Assembly: GCF_018324685.1 (NCBI RefSeq)
Contig: NZ_AP023354.1
Location: 434,001-498,000 of the forward strand
Origin: Actinocatenispora sera
GTDB taxonomy: Bacteria; Actinomycetota; Actinomycetes; Mycobacteriales; Micromonosporaceae
DNA length: 64,000 nt
Direction: 5' to 3'
The translations under genes were made by a program, and so were the position numbers. The notes under the pieces were generated by a model that did not search any database, had not been told where the DNA came from, and was given only the letters and a program-made list of their open reading frames with translations. This document shows, piece after piece, positions 36,263 through 44,166 of the stretch (within the stretch, counting starts at the first letter, position 1; every line of letters starts with the position of its first letter).

Positions 36263-36553
36263 TCACTCCGCCGCCGCGAGCAGCTCCGCGCTGGTCGGTG
36301 CGTCCGCCTCCTTGGCCCGCAACCCGGTGTAGGTACCGAGCGCCCCGGCGCACTGCGCGACCACCGCCGGCGCCGTCGCGACCATCATGACCACCGACAG
36401 GACGGCGACCAGCGCGGGCGCGAGGTGCACGAACGTGCCGTTCATCGGCGCGTCCGGGTCGAACAGCGCCGGCGTGGTCACGAGCACCGGGATCTCGAGG
36501 AGCATGCCGATCATGCTGCTGTACGCCCCGACGATCATCGCGGTGATCAGCAT
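36263..36553 (-). CDS. small membrane protein, possibly C-terminal half of a split protein
   Basis: From ATG 36553 the 96-residue product has two or three hydrophobic helices (ITAMIVGAYSSMIGMLLEIPV, LAPALVAVLSVVMMVATAPAVV) and an acidic Ala-rich tail. Its ATG overlaps the last codons of the Gly/Pro-rich frame at 36547 by 7 nt and has no Shine-Dalgarno of its own. Gly/Pro/Tyr-rich N-termini fused to such helices are common in actinobacterial membrane proteins. Either coupling or a frameshift separates the two parts. No function can be assigned. Confidence 0.55.
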   Translation of the reverse strand: MLITAMIVGAYSSMIGMLLEIPVLVTTPALFDPDAPMNGTFVHLAPALVAVLSVVMMVATAPAVVAQCAGALGTYTGLRAKEADAPTSAELLAAAE

Positions 36554-36960
36554 CCGGCCTGGTAGCCGCCGCGCGGCGGCGGACCGTACCCACCCCGCGG
36601 GTAGCCGCCGGGCGGCGGGCCGTACCCGCCGGGCGGCCGGTACCCACCGGGCGGCAGCTCGCGTCCACCCGGCGGCGGGGCATCCGGCCCGGGCGGGGTC
36701 TGCCGGGGTGGGTTGGCCGGGATCTCGTCGGCGGCCCCCGGCCCCCACCCGCTCGCGTACGCGCTGACCGGTGTCGCCGCGGACCCCGGCCGCGCCGAGT
36801 CGCCCGCCGCCCGGTCATCCGCGGGCTGGTCGCCGGTCGTCGACCGGGCACCCTGCGCCGGCTGGTCGCCGGTCGTCGACCCGTCGGCCGCGCTCGGCCG
36901 CACGGGGGGCGGTGTGGTGGGGTCGGCCGGCCCGGTCGGGTCGGGATCGGAATCGGTCAC
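36547..36960 (-). CDS. Gly/Pro/Tyr-rich low-complexity protein
   Basis: From GTG 36960 (GAGAGG 6 nt upstream) the 137-residue product has an acidic Asp/Pro/Thr start, two STTGDQPA repeats, and a C-terminal stretch of PPGGY repeats. It ends abruptly in YQAGC. The low-complexity PPGGY part normally precedes a membrane domain in such proteins, and that domain is found in the overlapping frame at 36263. A one-base frameshift around 36550 would join them. Confidence 0.55.
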   Translation of the reverse strand: MTDSDPDPTGPADPTTPPPVRPSAADGSTTGDQPAQGARSTTGDQPADDRAAGDSARPGSAATPVSAYASGWGPGAADEIPANPPRQTPPGPDAPPPGGRELPPGGYRPPGGYGPPPGGYPRGGYGPPPRGGYQAGC

Positions 36961-37113
36961 CGGACACCTCTCGTCGACGCAAGTGGACGCCGGGACGGTA
37001 ACAGGATCGATCCATCCGCCGGGTCCGCCGACCGGCCCATCCACTGGACCGCCCGAGCGACCGCGGGGACCTCCCGGCCGGCGCCGGCCGCCGCGGTCCG
37101 GTGCCGTCCGCGG

Positions 37114-38013
37114 TCAGGAGCGGAGGGTGGCGAGGAACTCGGCGGTGAGGTCGTGTGCGTGCGCCGGCCGCCACACCGCCCGCAGCTCGCGGCGCAGGTC
37201 CAGCCCGGCGACCGGTACCTCGACCAGCTCGCCCGCGACGAGTTCGGCGGCCACCGCGAGCCGGCTGACCAGCGTGGCGCCCAACCCGGCCCGTACCGCG
37301 GTCTTCAGCGCCTCGGTGGAGGTCATCACGCCGAGCGGCGTCGCGACGGTACGGCCGGCGCGGCGCGCGGCGCGCTCGTACGTGGCGCGGGTACCGGAGT
37401 CGGGCTCGCGCAGCAGCAGCGGCGTACCGGTCAGCTCGGCGGCCGGCAGCGGCGCGCGGGCGCGGGTCCACGGGTGGCCGGGCGCGACCACGACCACCAG
37501 CTCGTCGGTCGCGACCGTACGGGTGGCGAGGTCGGGATGCGGCTCCGGGTCCTCGACGAAGCCGAGGTCGGCGGTGCGTTCGGTGACCCGGCCGATCACC
37601 GCGGCCGAGTTGGCGACGGCGAGGCTGACGACCACCTCCGGCCGCACCGCGCGGTACCGGGCGATCACCGGCGGCAGCAGGTACTCGGCGTTGGTGTAGC
37701 TGGCGGCGATCCGGACGTGCCGGCGGCCGGCGGCGCGCAGCGAGCGCGCTTCGGCGAGGAACCCGTCCAGCTCGGCGAGGACCCGTTCGGCGTGTTCGGC
37801 GAGGCGGGCACCGTCCGGGGTGGGGCGGGAGCCGCGCGGGGTGCGGACGACCAGTTCGATGCCGAGGCGGCGTTCCAGCCGGCGCAGCGCCTCGCTCGCG
37901 GACGGCTGCGTGATGCGCTGCGCGCGGGCCGCCGCGGACAGGCTGCCCAACCGCACCGTGTCGGCGAACAGTCGCAGGCTGGCGAGGTCACCGGGGCCCA
38001 ACTCCTGACTCAT
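37114..38013 (-). CDS. LysR-family transcriptional regulator
   Basis: The 299-residue protein has the LysR HTH at about 14-66 (LGSLSAAARAQRITQPSASEALRRLERRLG in parts) and a two-lobed effector domain from about 92 (HVRIAASYTNAEYLLP). It is divergent from the YeiH-like exporter with almost no intergenic DNA, the classic layout of a LysR gene and its target. The ATG 38013 is preceded by TAGGGT with a 6-nt gap and no Shine-Dalgarno, so it is probably leaderless. The palindrome over this start should mediate autorepression. Confidence 0.93.
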   Translation of the reverse strand: MSQELGPGDLASLRLFADTVRLGSLSAAARAQRITQPSASEALRRLERRLGIELVVRTPRGSRPTPDGARLAEHAERVLAELDGFLAEARSLRAAGRRHVRIAASYTNAEYLLPPVIARYRAVRPEVVVSLAVANSAAVIGRVTERTADLGFVEDPEPHPDLATRTVATDELVVVVAPGHPWTRARAPLPAAELTGTPLLLREPDSGTRATYERAARRAGRTVATPLGVMTSTEALKTAVRAGLGATLVSRLAVAAELVAGELVEVPVAGLDLRRELRAVWRPAHAHDLTAEFLATLRS

Positions 38014-38027
38014 AGGGACACCCTATG
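38011..38027. promoter_or_regulatory. LysR-box palindrome containing two opposed start codons
   Basis: CATAGGG-ACA-CCCTATG is a perfect 17-bp palindrome with the T-N11-A core of LysR sites (T38013, A38025). Its left end is the ATG of the LysR gene on the minus strand and its right end is an ATG on the plus strand. Each strand has a -10-like box 6 nt before its ATG: TAGGGT for the regulator and TAGGGA for the plus strand. Confidence 0.75.
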
Positions 38028-38087
38028 TGGCCATCTCGGATCTGCCTCTGGCTGGACGGACCGATCGGCCCGAAGCTGATCGGGTGA
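38025..38087 (+). CDS. possible 20-codon leader ORF before yeiH-like gene
   Basis: ATG 38025 opens a 20-codon frame (MWPSRICLWLDG...KLIG) that ends at TGA 38085-38087. The stop overlaps the in-frame GTG 38084 of the exporter gene as GTGA, a typical coupling junction. If transcription starts at 38025, as the -10-like box suggests, this would be the first leaderless frame and the exporter would be translated by re-initiation. Whether it is made is unproven. Confidence 0.4.
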   Translation: MWPSRICLWLDGPIGPKLIG

Positions 38088-39202
38088 TCACCCAGACCGC
38101 CGGTGCCCCGGCATCGACCGGCACCGGACCGGTACGCCGGCTCGGCCCCGGGCTGCTGCTCACCCTCGCCGTCGCGGTCGTCGCCACCGCCGCCGGTACC
38201 GCCGTCCCGGTGGTCGGTGCGCCGGTGCTGGCGATCCTGCTCGGCGCCGCGGTACGGGTGCTCGGCGGCCACCGCGGCTGGTGGTCGCGGGTGCGCCCCG
38301 GGGCCGCGTTCGCCGGCAAGCGGATCCTGCAGGCCGCGGTGGTGGTGTTCGGACTGGGACTGTCGCTCGGCGCGGTGGCGAAGGTGGGACTGACATCGTT
38401 GCCAGTCATGCTCGGCACGCTGACCGTGTGCCTGCTCGGCGCCTGGTTGTTCGGTCGCGCGCTGCGGGTACCGAACGAGCTGCGCGCGCTGATCGGCTCC
38501 GGTACGGGGATCTGCGGCGCGTCGGCGATCGGCGCGGTGAGCCCGGTGATCGCGGCGACCGAGGCGACGACCGCGTACGCGGTGTCCACGATCTTCGTGT
38601 TCAACGTGGCCGCGGCGCTGCTGTTCCCACCGTTGGGCCATCTGCTCGGGCTCAGCGATCAGGGTTTCGGGTTGTGGGCGGGCACCGCGGTCAACGACAC
38701 GTCCAGCGTGGTGGCCGCCGGGTACACGTTCAGCCAGGCCGCCGGCGACCACGCGGTGGTGGTGAAGCTGGTGCGGTCGTTGATGATCGTGCCGGTGGTG
38801 ATCGGGATTTCCGCGCTCTGGCGCCGCCGCTCGACCGCAACCCCCGTGTCGGCGGACAGTTCGGCACCGAGCCATCCCGCACCGAGCCACGACGGACCGC
38901 GAGGCGGGGCGGCGCGGAAACCGGCGCGGGCCAGGCTGGTGCGGCTGGTGCCGGTGTTCCTGTGGTTGTTCCTGGTCGCGGCCGCGGCCAACACGATCGG
39001 CCTGGTACCGGCGGGTGCGCACCACGCGCTGGGGGTGCTGGCCACGTTCCTGGTGGCGGTCGCGCTGGCCGGCGTCGGTACCGGGATCGGGGTGGCGGAC
39101 TTCCGCCGGGCCGGGCCGAAACCCTTGCTACTGGGCGGGATCCTGTGGGTGCTGGTGGCGGCGACGAGCCTCGGCATCCAGGCGGTCACCGGCCTCGGCT
39201 GA
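38027..39202 (+). CDS. YeiH/UPF0324 family putative sulfate exporter
   Basis: The protein, 391 residues from GTG 38027 or 372 from GTG 38084, has about ten hydrophobic helices. It carries the family motifs GTGICGASAIGAVSPVIAA and WAGTAVNDTSSVVAAGY, with a variable hydrophilic loop around residues 265-305. YeiH proteins are inner-membrane carriers often placed beside a LysR regulator, as here. Sulfate or sulfite-related export is the family annotation and is not proven for this one. The shorter start overlaps the stop of the small leader ORF. Confidence 0.88.
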   Translation: MAISDLPLAGRTDRPEADRVITQTAGAPASTGTGPVRRLGPGLLLTLAVAVVATAAGTAVPVVGAPVLAILLGAAVRVLGGHRGWWSRVRPGAAFAGKRILQAAVVVFGLGLSLGAVAKVGLTSLPVMLGTLTVCLLGAWLFGRALRVPNELRALIGSGTGICGASAIGAVSPVIAATEATTAYAVSTIFVFNVAAALLFPPLGHLLGLSDQGFGLWAGTAVNDTSSVVAAGYTFSQAAGDHAVVVKLVRSLMIVPVVIGISALWRRRSTATPVSADSSAPSHPAPSHDGPRGGAARKPARARLVRLVPVFLWLFLVAAAANTIGLVPAGAHHALGVLATFLVAVALAGVGTGIGVADFRRAGPKPLLLGGILWVLVAATSLGIQAVTGLG

Positions 39203-39362
39203 CCGGTCCGAACGGCTGGAACGGCGCTGTCAGGCCGATCCCACCTCGGCACGGGGCGTGCCGGGCGGCCGATCGCGGTAGGGCACGCGATCGGGTCGTA
39301 CAGACCGGAAGGCGCCGGCGGGCTGCCGACGCCTTCCAGGGACGAGTGGATGAATCCTCGGG

Positions 39363-39569
39363 TCAGCCGGCGGCGAGACGCACGTTCTCCGCTTGCGGAC
39401 CCTTCTGCCCCTGGGCGATGTCGAACTCGACACGCTGACCGTCGTCCAGAGACTTGTAGCCGTCCATCTGGATGGCCGAGAAGTGGACGAACACGTCCTG
39501 CCCACCATCCACGGCGATGAAGCCGTAGCCCTTCTCCGAGTTGAACCACTTGACGGTGCCCTGTGCCAC
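39363..39569 (-). CDS. cold-shock protein, CspA family
   Basis: A 68-residue single cold-shock domain with [11 protein letters not shown] (RNP1) and DVFVHFSAI (RNP2) and the usual [17 protein letters not shown] end. It binds single-stranded RNA and DNA in the cytoplasm. The start is GTG 39569 with AAGGGAA upstream. About 230 bp with no gene lie upstream, enough for the long leader these genes often have; a TAGCGT box lies on the minus strand near 39690-39700. Confidence 0.96.
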   Translation of the reverse strand: MAQGTVKWFNSEKGYGFIAVDGGQDVFVHFSAIQMDGYKSLDDGQRVEFDIAQGQKGPQAENVRLAAG

Positions 39570-39800
39570 GGTGCACTTCCCTTACCTCAACCTGCGCCGG
39601 ACCGCGGTTGCGGCTCCGGGACCCTCACATCCTGCGGGAAGCGTGCACGCGACACAACCCCGACCGGAGACTGACGGCCGATGCGAAACGCTACACGAGC
39701 AGGACCACCCTGCACAGCCTCTTCGCTTTCGTGTGGTATGAGCTCTTGGTAAAACCCCAGGCCAGCGGGTTCCACCGAGACGAGGTCCGAACGCGGAAAC

Positions 39801-41483
39801 TCAGGAATGCCGGCGGGACTGGACGATCCGGAACCGGCCGGCGACGTACGCATCGTCGGTGAGGCAGGCGTTCGCGGCCGGATTCGCGCCGGTGGCGTGG
39901 AAGTCGCTGAAGGCCGCGGACTGGTTGACGTACACCCCGCCGGTCAGGTTCTCCGACAGGTGCACACCGACGGTGACGGCGACCCGCTCGGCGGCGGCCA
40001 GCACCGCCTCGTCGGTGGAGTAGACCGACGCGGTCAGCGCGCCGCGTTCGGCGACGGTGCGCTCGAATGCGGCCAGCGACGCGGTCGTCCCGTCGGTCGC
40101 GATCAGGAAGCTGATCGGGCCGAACCATTCCCTGCCGTACGCGGTGTCGTCGCCGACCGACAGCCGGCGGATCAGCGGTGTGCGCACGACCGCGTCGGCG
40201 TGCGCCGGATGTGCGACGGTACGCGAGTCCAGCACCGCCTCGCCGACGTGCGCGGCGGCCGACACCCGGTCGCGTACCCCGTCGTTGACGATGGCGCCGG
40301 TCAGCTCCACGCCGCGGGCGTCGTCGTCGGTCAGCTTGCGCACCGCGGCGGCAATGCCGTCGGCGACCTCGTCGAAGCTCTTGTGCCCCGATTCGGTGTC
40401 GATGCCGCCGGCCGGCAGGTAGATGTTCTGCGGCGTCGTGCACATCTGCCCCGAGTACAGGGTGAGCGAGAAGCCGATGTTCGCGCACATCCCGGCGAAG
40501 TCGTCGGTCGAGTCGACGACGATCGTGTTGACGCCGGCCTTCTCGGTGTAGACCTGCGCCTGCCGCGCGTTCGCCTCCAGCCAGTCGCCGAACTCGGTCG
40601 AGCCGGTGAAGTCGACGATGCGCACCTCGGGCCGGGTGGCGAGCTCGGCGGCGATCCGCTCGCCGGGCGCCTCCGCGGCCAGCTGCACCAGGTTCTCGTC
40701 GAACCCCTGCTCCGCCAGCACCTCCCGGGCGTACCGGACGGTGATCGCGAGCGGCAGCACCGCGCCGGGGTGTGGCTTGACGACGACCGGGTTGCCGGTG
40801 GCGAGGCTCGCGAACAGCCCGGGGTACCCGTTCCAGGTGGGGAACGTGTTGCAGCCGATCAGCAGCGCCACGCCGCTCGGGATCACGTGGTAGGTCTTGT
40901 CCATCGCCAGCGGGGGCCGCTTGCCCTGCGGCTTCTCCCAGTGCGCGCCGGCCGGGTGCCGGGTCATCGCCGCGTACGAGTAGGCGACGGCTTCCAGCCC
41001 GCGGTCCAGCGCGTTCGCGCCGCCCGCCTGGAACGCCATCACGAACGCCTGGCCGGTGGTGAACTGGACCGCGTTCGCCAGCTCGAACACGTGCTGGTGC
41101 AGCCGGGCGAGGATCTCCAGGCAGGCGCCGACCCGCGCCTCGACGCCGGCGTCCCGCCAACCGGGCAGCGCGGCGGTGGCGTTGGCCAGCAGCGCGTCCA
41201 CGCCGGTGTGCGGGTACCGCACGTCGAGCGGCAGGCCGAACGGGCTCGACTCGGTGGCGACCCGGTCGCCCGGCGCCTCGAGCGGGAAGTCGGCCCCGAG
41301 GTACGCCTCGAACGCCACCTTGCCCTCACCCGCCGCCGTCTCCCCGTACACGCGGGGGCTGGGCGACTCGGGGTAGGCGGACCAGAAACCGCGCCGCCGG
41401 ATCGTGTCCAGCGCCTGGGTCAGGGTCTTCTCGTGTGCCGCGAACAGCGGGTGGCTGCCGGTGGCCTCGGTGGTAACCGTCAT
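39801..41483 (-). CDS. paaN: aldehyde dehydrogenase-like PaaN protein
   Basis: The 560-residue protein is an ALDH-fold enzyme of the PaaN group. It has the N-terminal HPLFAAHEKTL...ALDTIRRRGFWSAYPESPS signature (quoted in parts), GCNTFPTWNGYPGLFASLATG, KPHPGAVLPLAI, the FTGSTEFG Gly motif, and catalytic Cys in SGQMCTTPQN. PaaN-type enzymes are linked to phenylacetate degradation as ring-opening aldehyde dehydrogenases, but no other paa gene is in the window, so the substrate here is open. ATG 41483 is used; the Shine-Dalgarno is weak. Confidence 0.88.
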   Translation of the reverse strand: MTVTTEATGSHPLFAAHEKTLTQALDTIRRRGFWSAYPESPSPRVYGETAAGEGKVAFEAYLGADFPLEAPGDRVATESSPFGLPLDVRYPHTGVDALLANATAALPGWRDAGVEARVGACLEILARLHQHVFELANAVQFTTGQAFVMAFQAGGANALDRGLEAVAYSYAAMTRHPAGAHWEKPQGKRPPLAMDKTYHVIPSGVALLIGCNTFPTWNGYPGLFASLATGNPVVVKPHPGAVLPLAITVRYAREVLAEQGFDENLVQLAAEAPGERIAAELATRPEVRIVDFTGSTEFGDWLEANARQAQVYTEKAGVNTIVVDSTDDFAGMCANIGFSLTLYSGQMCTTPQNIYLPAGGIDTESGHKSFDEVADGIAAAVRKLTDDDARGVELTGAIVNDGVRDRVSAAAHVGEAVLDSRTVAHPAHADAVVRTPLIRRLSVGDDTAYGREWFGPISFLIATDGTTASLAAFERTVAERGALTASVYSTDEAVLAAAERVAVTVGVHLSENLTGGVYVNQSAAFSDFHATGANPAANACLTDDAYVAGRFRIVQSRRHS

Positions 41484-41607
41484 GCCGCCATCATGCCGCC
41501 GCATCCGCCGCCCCGACAGCCACCCGGCCCCTGTCGATCTTGGTTGCGGTCGCGCGGCAAACGCTTACCCGCCGGATCACGCCAGGAACGACGCGGACGG
41601 CGGCAGA

Positions 41608-42618
41608 TCAGACGGACTGCTGCCAGGCGTCCCAGAGGTCGACGGCGCGGAACCCGAGCTGCTCGTTGATCGCGATCATGTGCGCGTTCTCGGTCGCGTT
41701 CCAGGTGTGCACCGACGTCAGTTCCGGTTCGTCCGACACCGCCCGGTGCAGGTTCGCCAGCTTGGTCAGCATGCCGAGCCGGTGCCCGCGGTGCTCCGGG
41801 AGCACCAGGGTGATCTCCTGGAGCAGCGTCTCCGGCCGGCCGCCCAGGCCGAGAAGCTCGCTCCACGCGACCACCTCGCCGGTCGGTTCGTGCCGCACCA
41901 TCGTGTGGTAGCTGCGACGCCCCCGCACGGCGGCCGCCCGCTCGCCGTCCCGTACCTGCGCGACGTCGATGTTCTCCGGCTCCCACTCGACGTCGCCCAG
42001 CGGAATCTCGCCCATGAACCTGCTGCTCAGTGCGGCCCGGCCGGCGACCAGCTCGTCCGGTGTCGGCCCGCGCCAGGTGTGCACCGTGTAGCCGGCGCCG
42101 GCGAGCGCACGGTACTCGGCGGCCTGCGCGGCGAGCGCGTCCGCCGACAGCGTGGTGACGTCGAGGACGCGCCGGGCCTCGGTCTGCGCCCGGCTGGCAC
42201 CCATCGCGGTGGCGAACGGCGTACCGGGGTCCGGCCGCGGCGGGCCGTCCGGCAGCCCGCGGACCGACTCCGCCAGCAGCCGGCTCCGGCCCTCGGCCCG
42301 CAGCACCTCGCGCAGCTCGCGGTACAGCGCGGTGCCGACGCCCTGTCGCCGCACGTCGGGCCGCACGATCAGCTCGACCTCGGCGTTCTCCAGGTTGTCC
42401 AGCAACGGCAGGTCGACGAAGAGGATGCCGTCGATCCGCCCGTCGCGCTCGGCGACCCGGCGCACCGTCCGGTGTCCGGGCCACGGCATCCGAAGCTGCC
42501 CGAGCAGTTCCTCCCGGGATCCGTCCGGCATCCCGGGAGCGTCGACCACCGTGGCCAGACGCTGCACGTCGAGCCAGCCATCGACGTCGGTCCCGGACCG
42601 GAACTCACGAATCTCCAT
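41608..42618 (-). CDS. two-domain GNAT acetyltransferase
   Basis: The 336-residue protein has a first GNAT unit with VELIVRPDVRRQGVGTALY (loop RRQGVG) and a second with EITLVLPEHRGHRLGMLTKL (loop RGHRLG) and ENAHMIAINEQLGFRAVD. This tandem form is common in actinobacteria and its acceptor is unknown. ATG 42618 opens the conserved part MEIREFRSGTD; the Shine-Dalgarno is weak. Longer in-frame starts lead into the 52-bp repeat zone and are rejected. Confidence 0.85.
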   Translation of the reverse strand: MEIREFRSGTDVDGWLDVQRLATVVDAPGMPDGSREELLGQLRMPWPGHRTVRRVAERDGRIDGILFVDLPLLDNLENAEVELIVRPDVRRQGVGTALYRELREVLRAEGRSRLLAESVRGLPDGPPRPDPGTPFATAMGASRAQTEARRVLDVTTLSADALAAQAAEYRALAGAGYTVHTWRGPTPDELVAGRAALSSRFMGEIPLGDVEWEPENIDVAQVRDGERAAAVRGRRSYHTMVRHEPTGEVVAWSELLGLGGRPETLLQEITLVLPEHRGHRLGMLTKLANLHRAVSDEPELTSVHTWNATENAHMIAINEQLGFRAVDLWDAWQQSV

Positions 42619-42820
42619 CCGTTCAGGATGCGATCGCCGGTCGCCCGCCGCGACCGAATTCCGCTCCCCGGCCCGCACCGGGCCGACCGCCAGGAGAGCC
42701 CCCGAGCGCGGTACCGCGTCACCCGTCCAGGTTTGCCACCTGCTGGGGGCAGCAGCGTCAGCGCGCGGTAGAGCGCGGCCCGCAGGCCGGCAGGGGCCGG
42801 GCCGCGCCCGGCCCGGTCGG

Positions 42821-42923
42821 CGCACCGACCGGGTCCGGGTGCGGGGGTGCCGGCGGCTAGCCACCGAACCCCCGCACCGACCGGGTCCGGGTGCGGGGGT
42901 GCCGGCGGCTAGCCACCGAACCC
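42821..42923. repeat. perfect 51-bp tandem duplication across the sedolisin stop codon
   Basis: The segment 42821-42871 is repeated exactly at 42873-42923 (51/51 identical, period 52). The downstream copy includes the last codons and the TAG stop of the sedolisin gene (42909-42911), so the duplicated piece downstream again spells the same end and stop. The identity implies a recent event. Confidence 0.95.
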
Positions 42924-44147
42924 ATCGAGGCCGGACGGCGAGCCGAGGCCCGTCGGGCCGTCGTAGCCGGCGACACCTGTGCACAGGTAGTCGCCGCCGC
43001 AGTCGAGCGCCTCGCTGGCGTTGCTACCGCCGACCACGTCGCGCAGCGCGCCGGCGTGCTCGTACAGGTAGCTGGCGTCATCGAACAGTTCGGGGTGGCC
43101 GGCCAGCGCGATGACCCCGGCGATCAGCGGCGCGGATGCGCTGGTACCGCCGGCGACCGCCCAGTCGAGCCCGTCGGCCGAGTCGTACACCGCCACGCCG
43201 GTCGCCGGGTCGGCTACCGCGGAAATGTCGGCGACCGTCCGGCCGGGGCAGTTCGGGTCGTGCTGCCAGCCGGGCTTCGCGGTCCAGGCCGAGCAGCCGC
43301 TACCCGCGCCGGACCACGCCGACTCGGTCCACTTTCCATCCACTGTGGACAGACTGGTACCGCCGATCGCGACCACGCTGTCGTAGGCCGCCGGTACCTG
43401 CGGGATCTGGTACCCGTAGTCGCCGGAGGAGGCGACGATCGCGACGCCGGGATGCCGGTAATGTGCCGCCAGCCGGCCGGTCCCGCTGTACTCCTCACCG
43501 CCGTAGCTGTTGGAGATCTCGGTCGCGCCGAGCGCCGCGGCCGTATCGACCGCCGCGGCCAGGTCGTCCGGTGCCGCGGAATCCGCCGCCACCACGAGGA
43601 TCCGGCACGCGGAGCAGGCGGCGGACACCATGTCCACGTCCAACGAGATCTCCGGGCCCCACCCCTGGTCGCCGGGTAGCGGAGCTGCCTCGCCGGCCTG
43701 GTTGACCACCCGCAGGCAGCCATCGTCGACGGTGCACGGCGGCAGCCCGTACGTCTGCCGGTAGACGGCGAGGTCCGCGGCGAGATTCGGCGTGCTGCCG
43801 GCGTCGATGATCGCCACCGTCTGGTCGGCGCCACCGGCGTCCGGCAGCCCGTACGCCGACCGAAGCTCGGCCGGTCCGAACCCGGCCGGCTTCGCGTCGG
43901 TGCCATCGGACGCGGCACCGCGGCGCCCGGGCGCGGTGCCGCCCGGGCTCGCGGTTCCGTGCGGCAGATCGGTACGCAGCTGGGCGAAGCAGCGCAGGTC
44001 CCCCGGCGCCGGCCGGCCACAGACGTCGCGTACCGACAGGCCCGTGGGCGCGCCGGGTGTTGCGGTCGTGCCGGCGTGTGCCGGTGCGGACAGCCCGGCC
44101 ACCGCCAATGCCGCGGCCGCGGCCAGCGCGAACGTTCGTACTCTCAT
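42909..44147 (-). CDS. secreted sedolisin-type serine peptidase (S53)
   Basis: The 412-residue protein has a signal peptide (1-25, ending AHA). The S53 catalytic set is visible: Glu166 and Asp170 in EISLDVD, the oxyanion Asp243 in SGDYG, and Ser336 in GGTSASAP. The usual large sedolisin pro-domain is missing or reduced to about 65 residues, as in a group of small actinobacterial S53 enzymes. It should degrade proteins outside the cell, often at acidic pH in this family. It follows the secreted protein at 44167 by 19 bp on the same strand, so they are probably made together. Confidence 0.88.
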   Translation of the reverse strand: MRVRTFALAAAAALAVAGLSAPAHAGTTATPGAPTGLSVRDVCGRPAPGDLRCFAQLRTDLPHGTASPGGTAPGRRGAASDGTDAKPAGFGPAELRSAYGLPDAGGADQTVAIIDAGSTPNLAADLAVYRQTYGLPPCTVDDGCLRVVNQAGEAAPLPGDQGWGPEISLDVDMVSAACSACRILVVAADSAAPDDLAAAVDTAAALGATEISNSYGGEEYSGTGRLAAHYRHPGVAIVASSGDYGYQIPQVPAAYDSVVAIGGTSLSTVDGKWTESAWSGAGSGCSAWTAKPGWQHDPNCPGRTVADISAVADPATGVAVYDSADGLDWAVAGGTSASAPLIAGVIALAGHPELFDDASYLYEHAGALRDVVGGSNASEALDCGGDYLCTGVAGYDGPTGLGSPSGLDGFGG

Positions 44148-44166
44148 CGTTTCCCTCCGTACCCGC

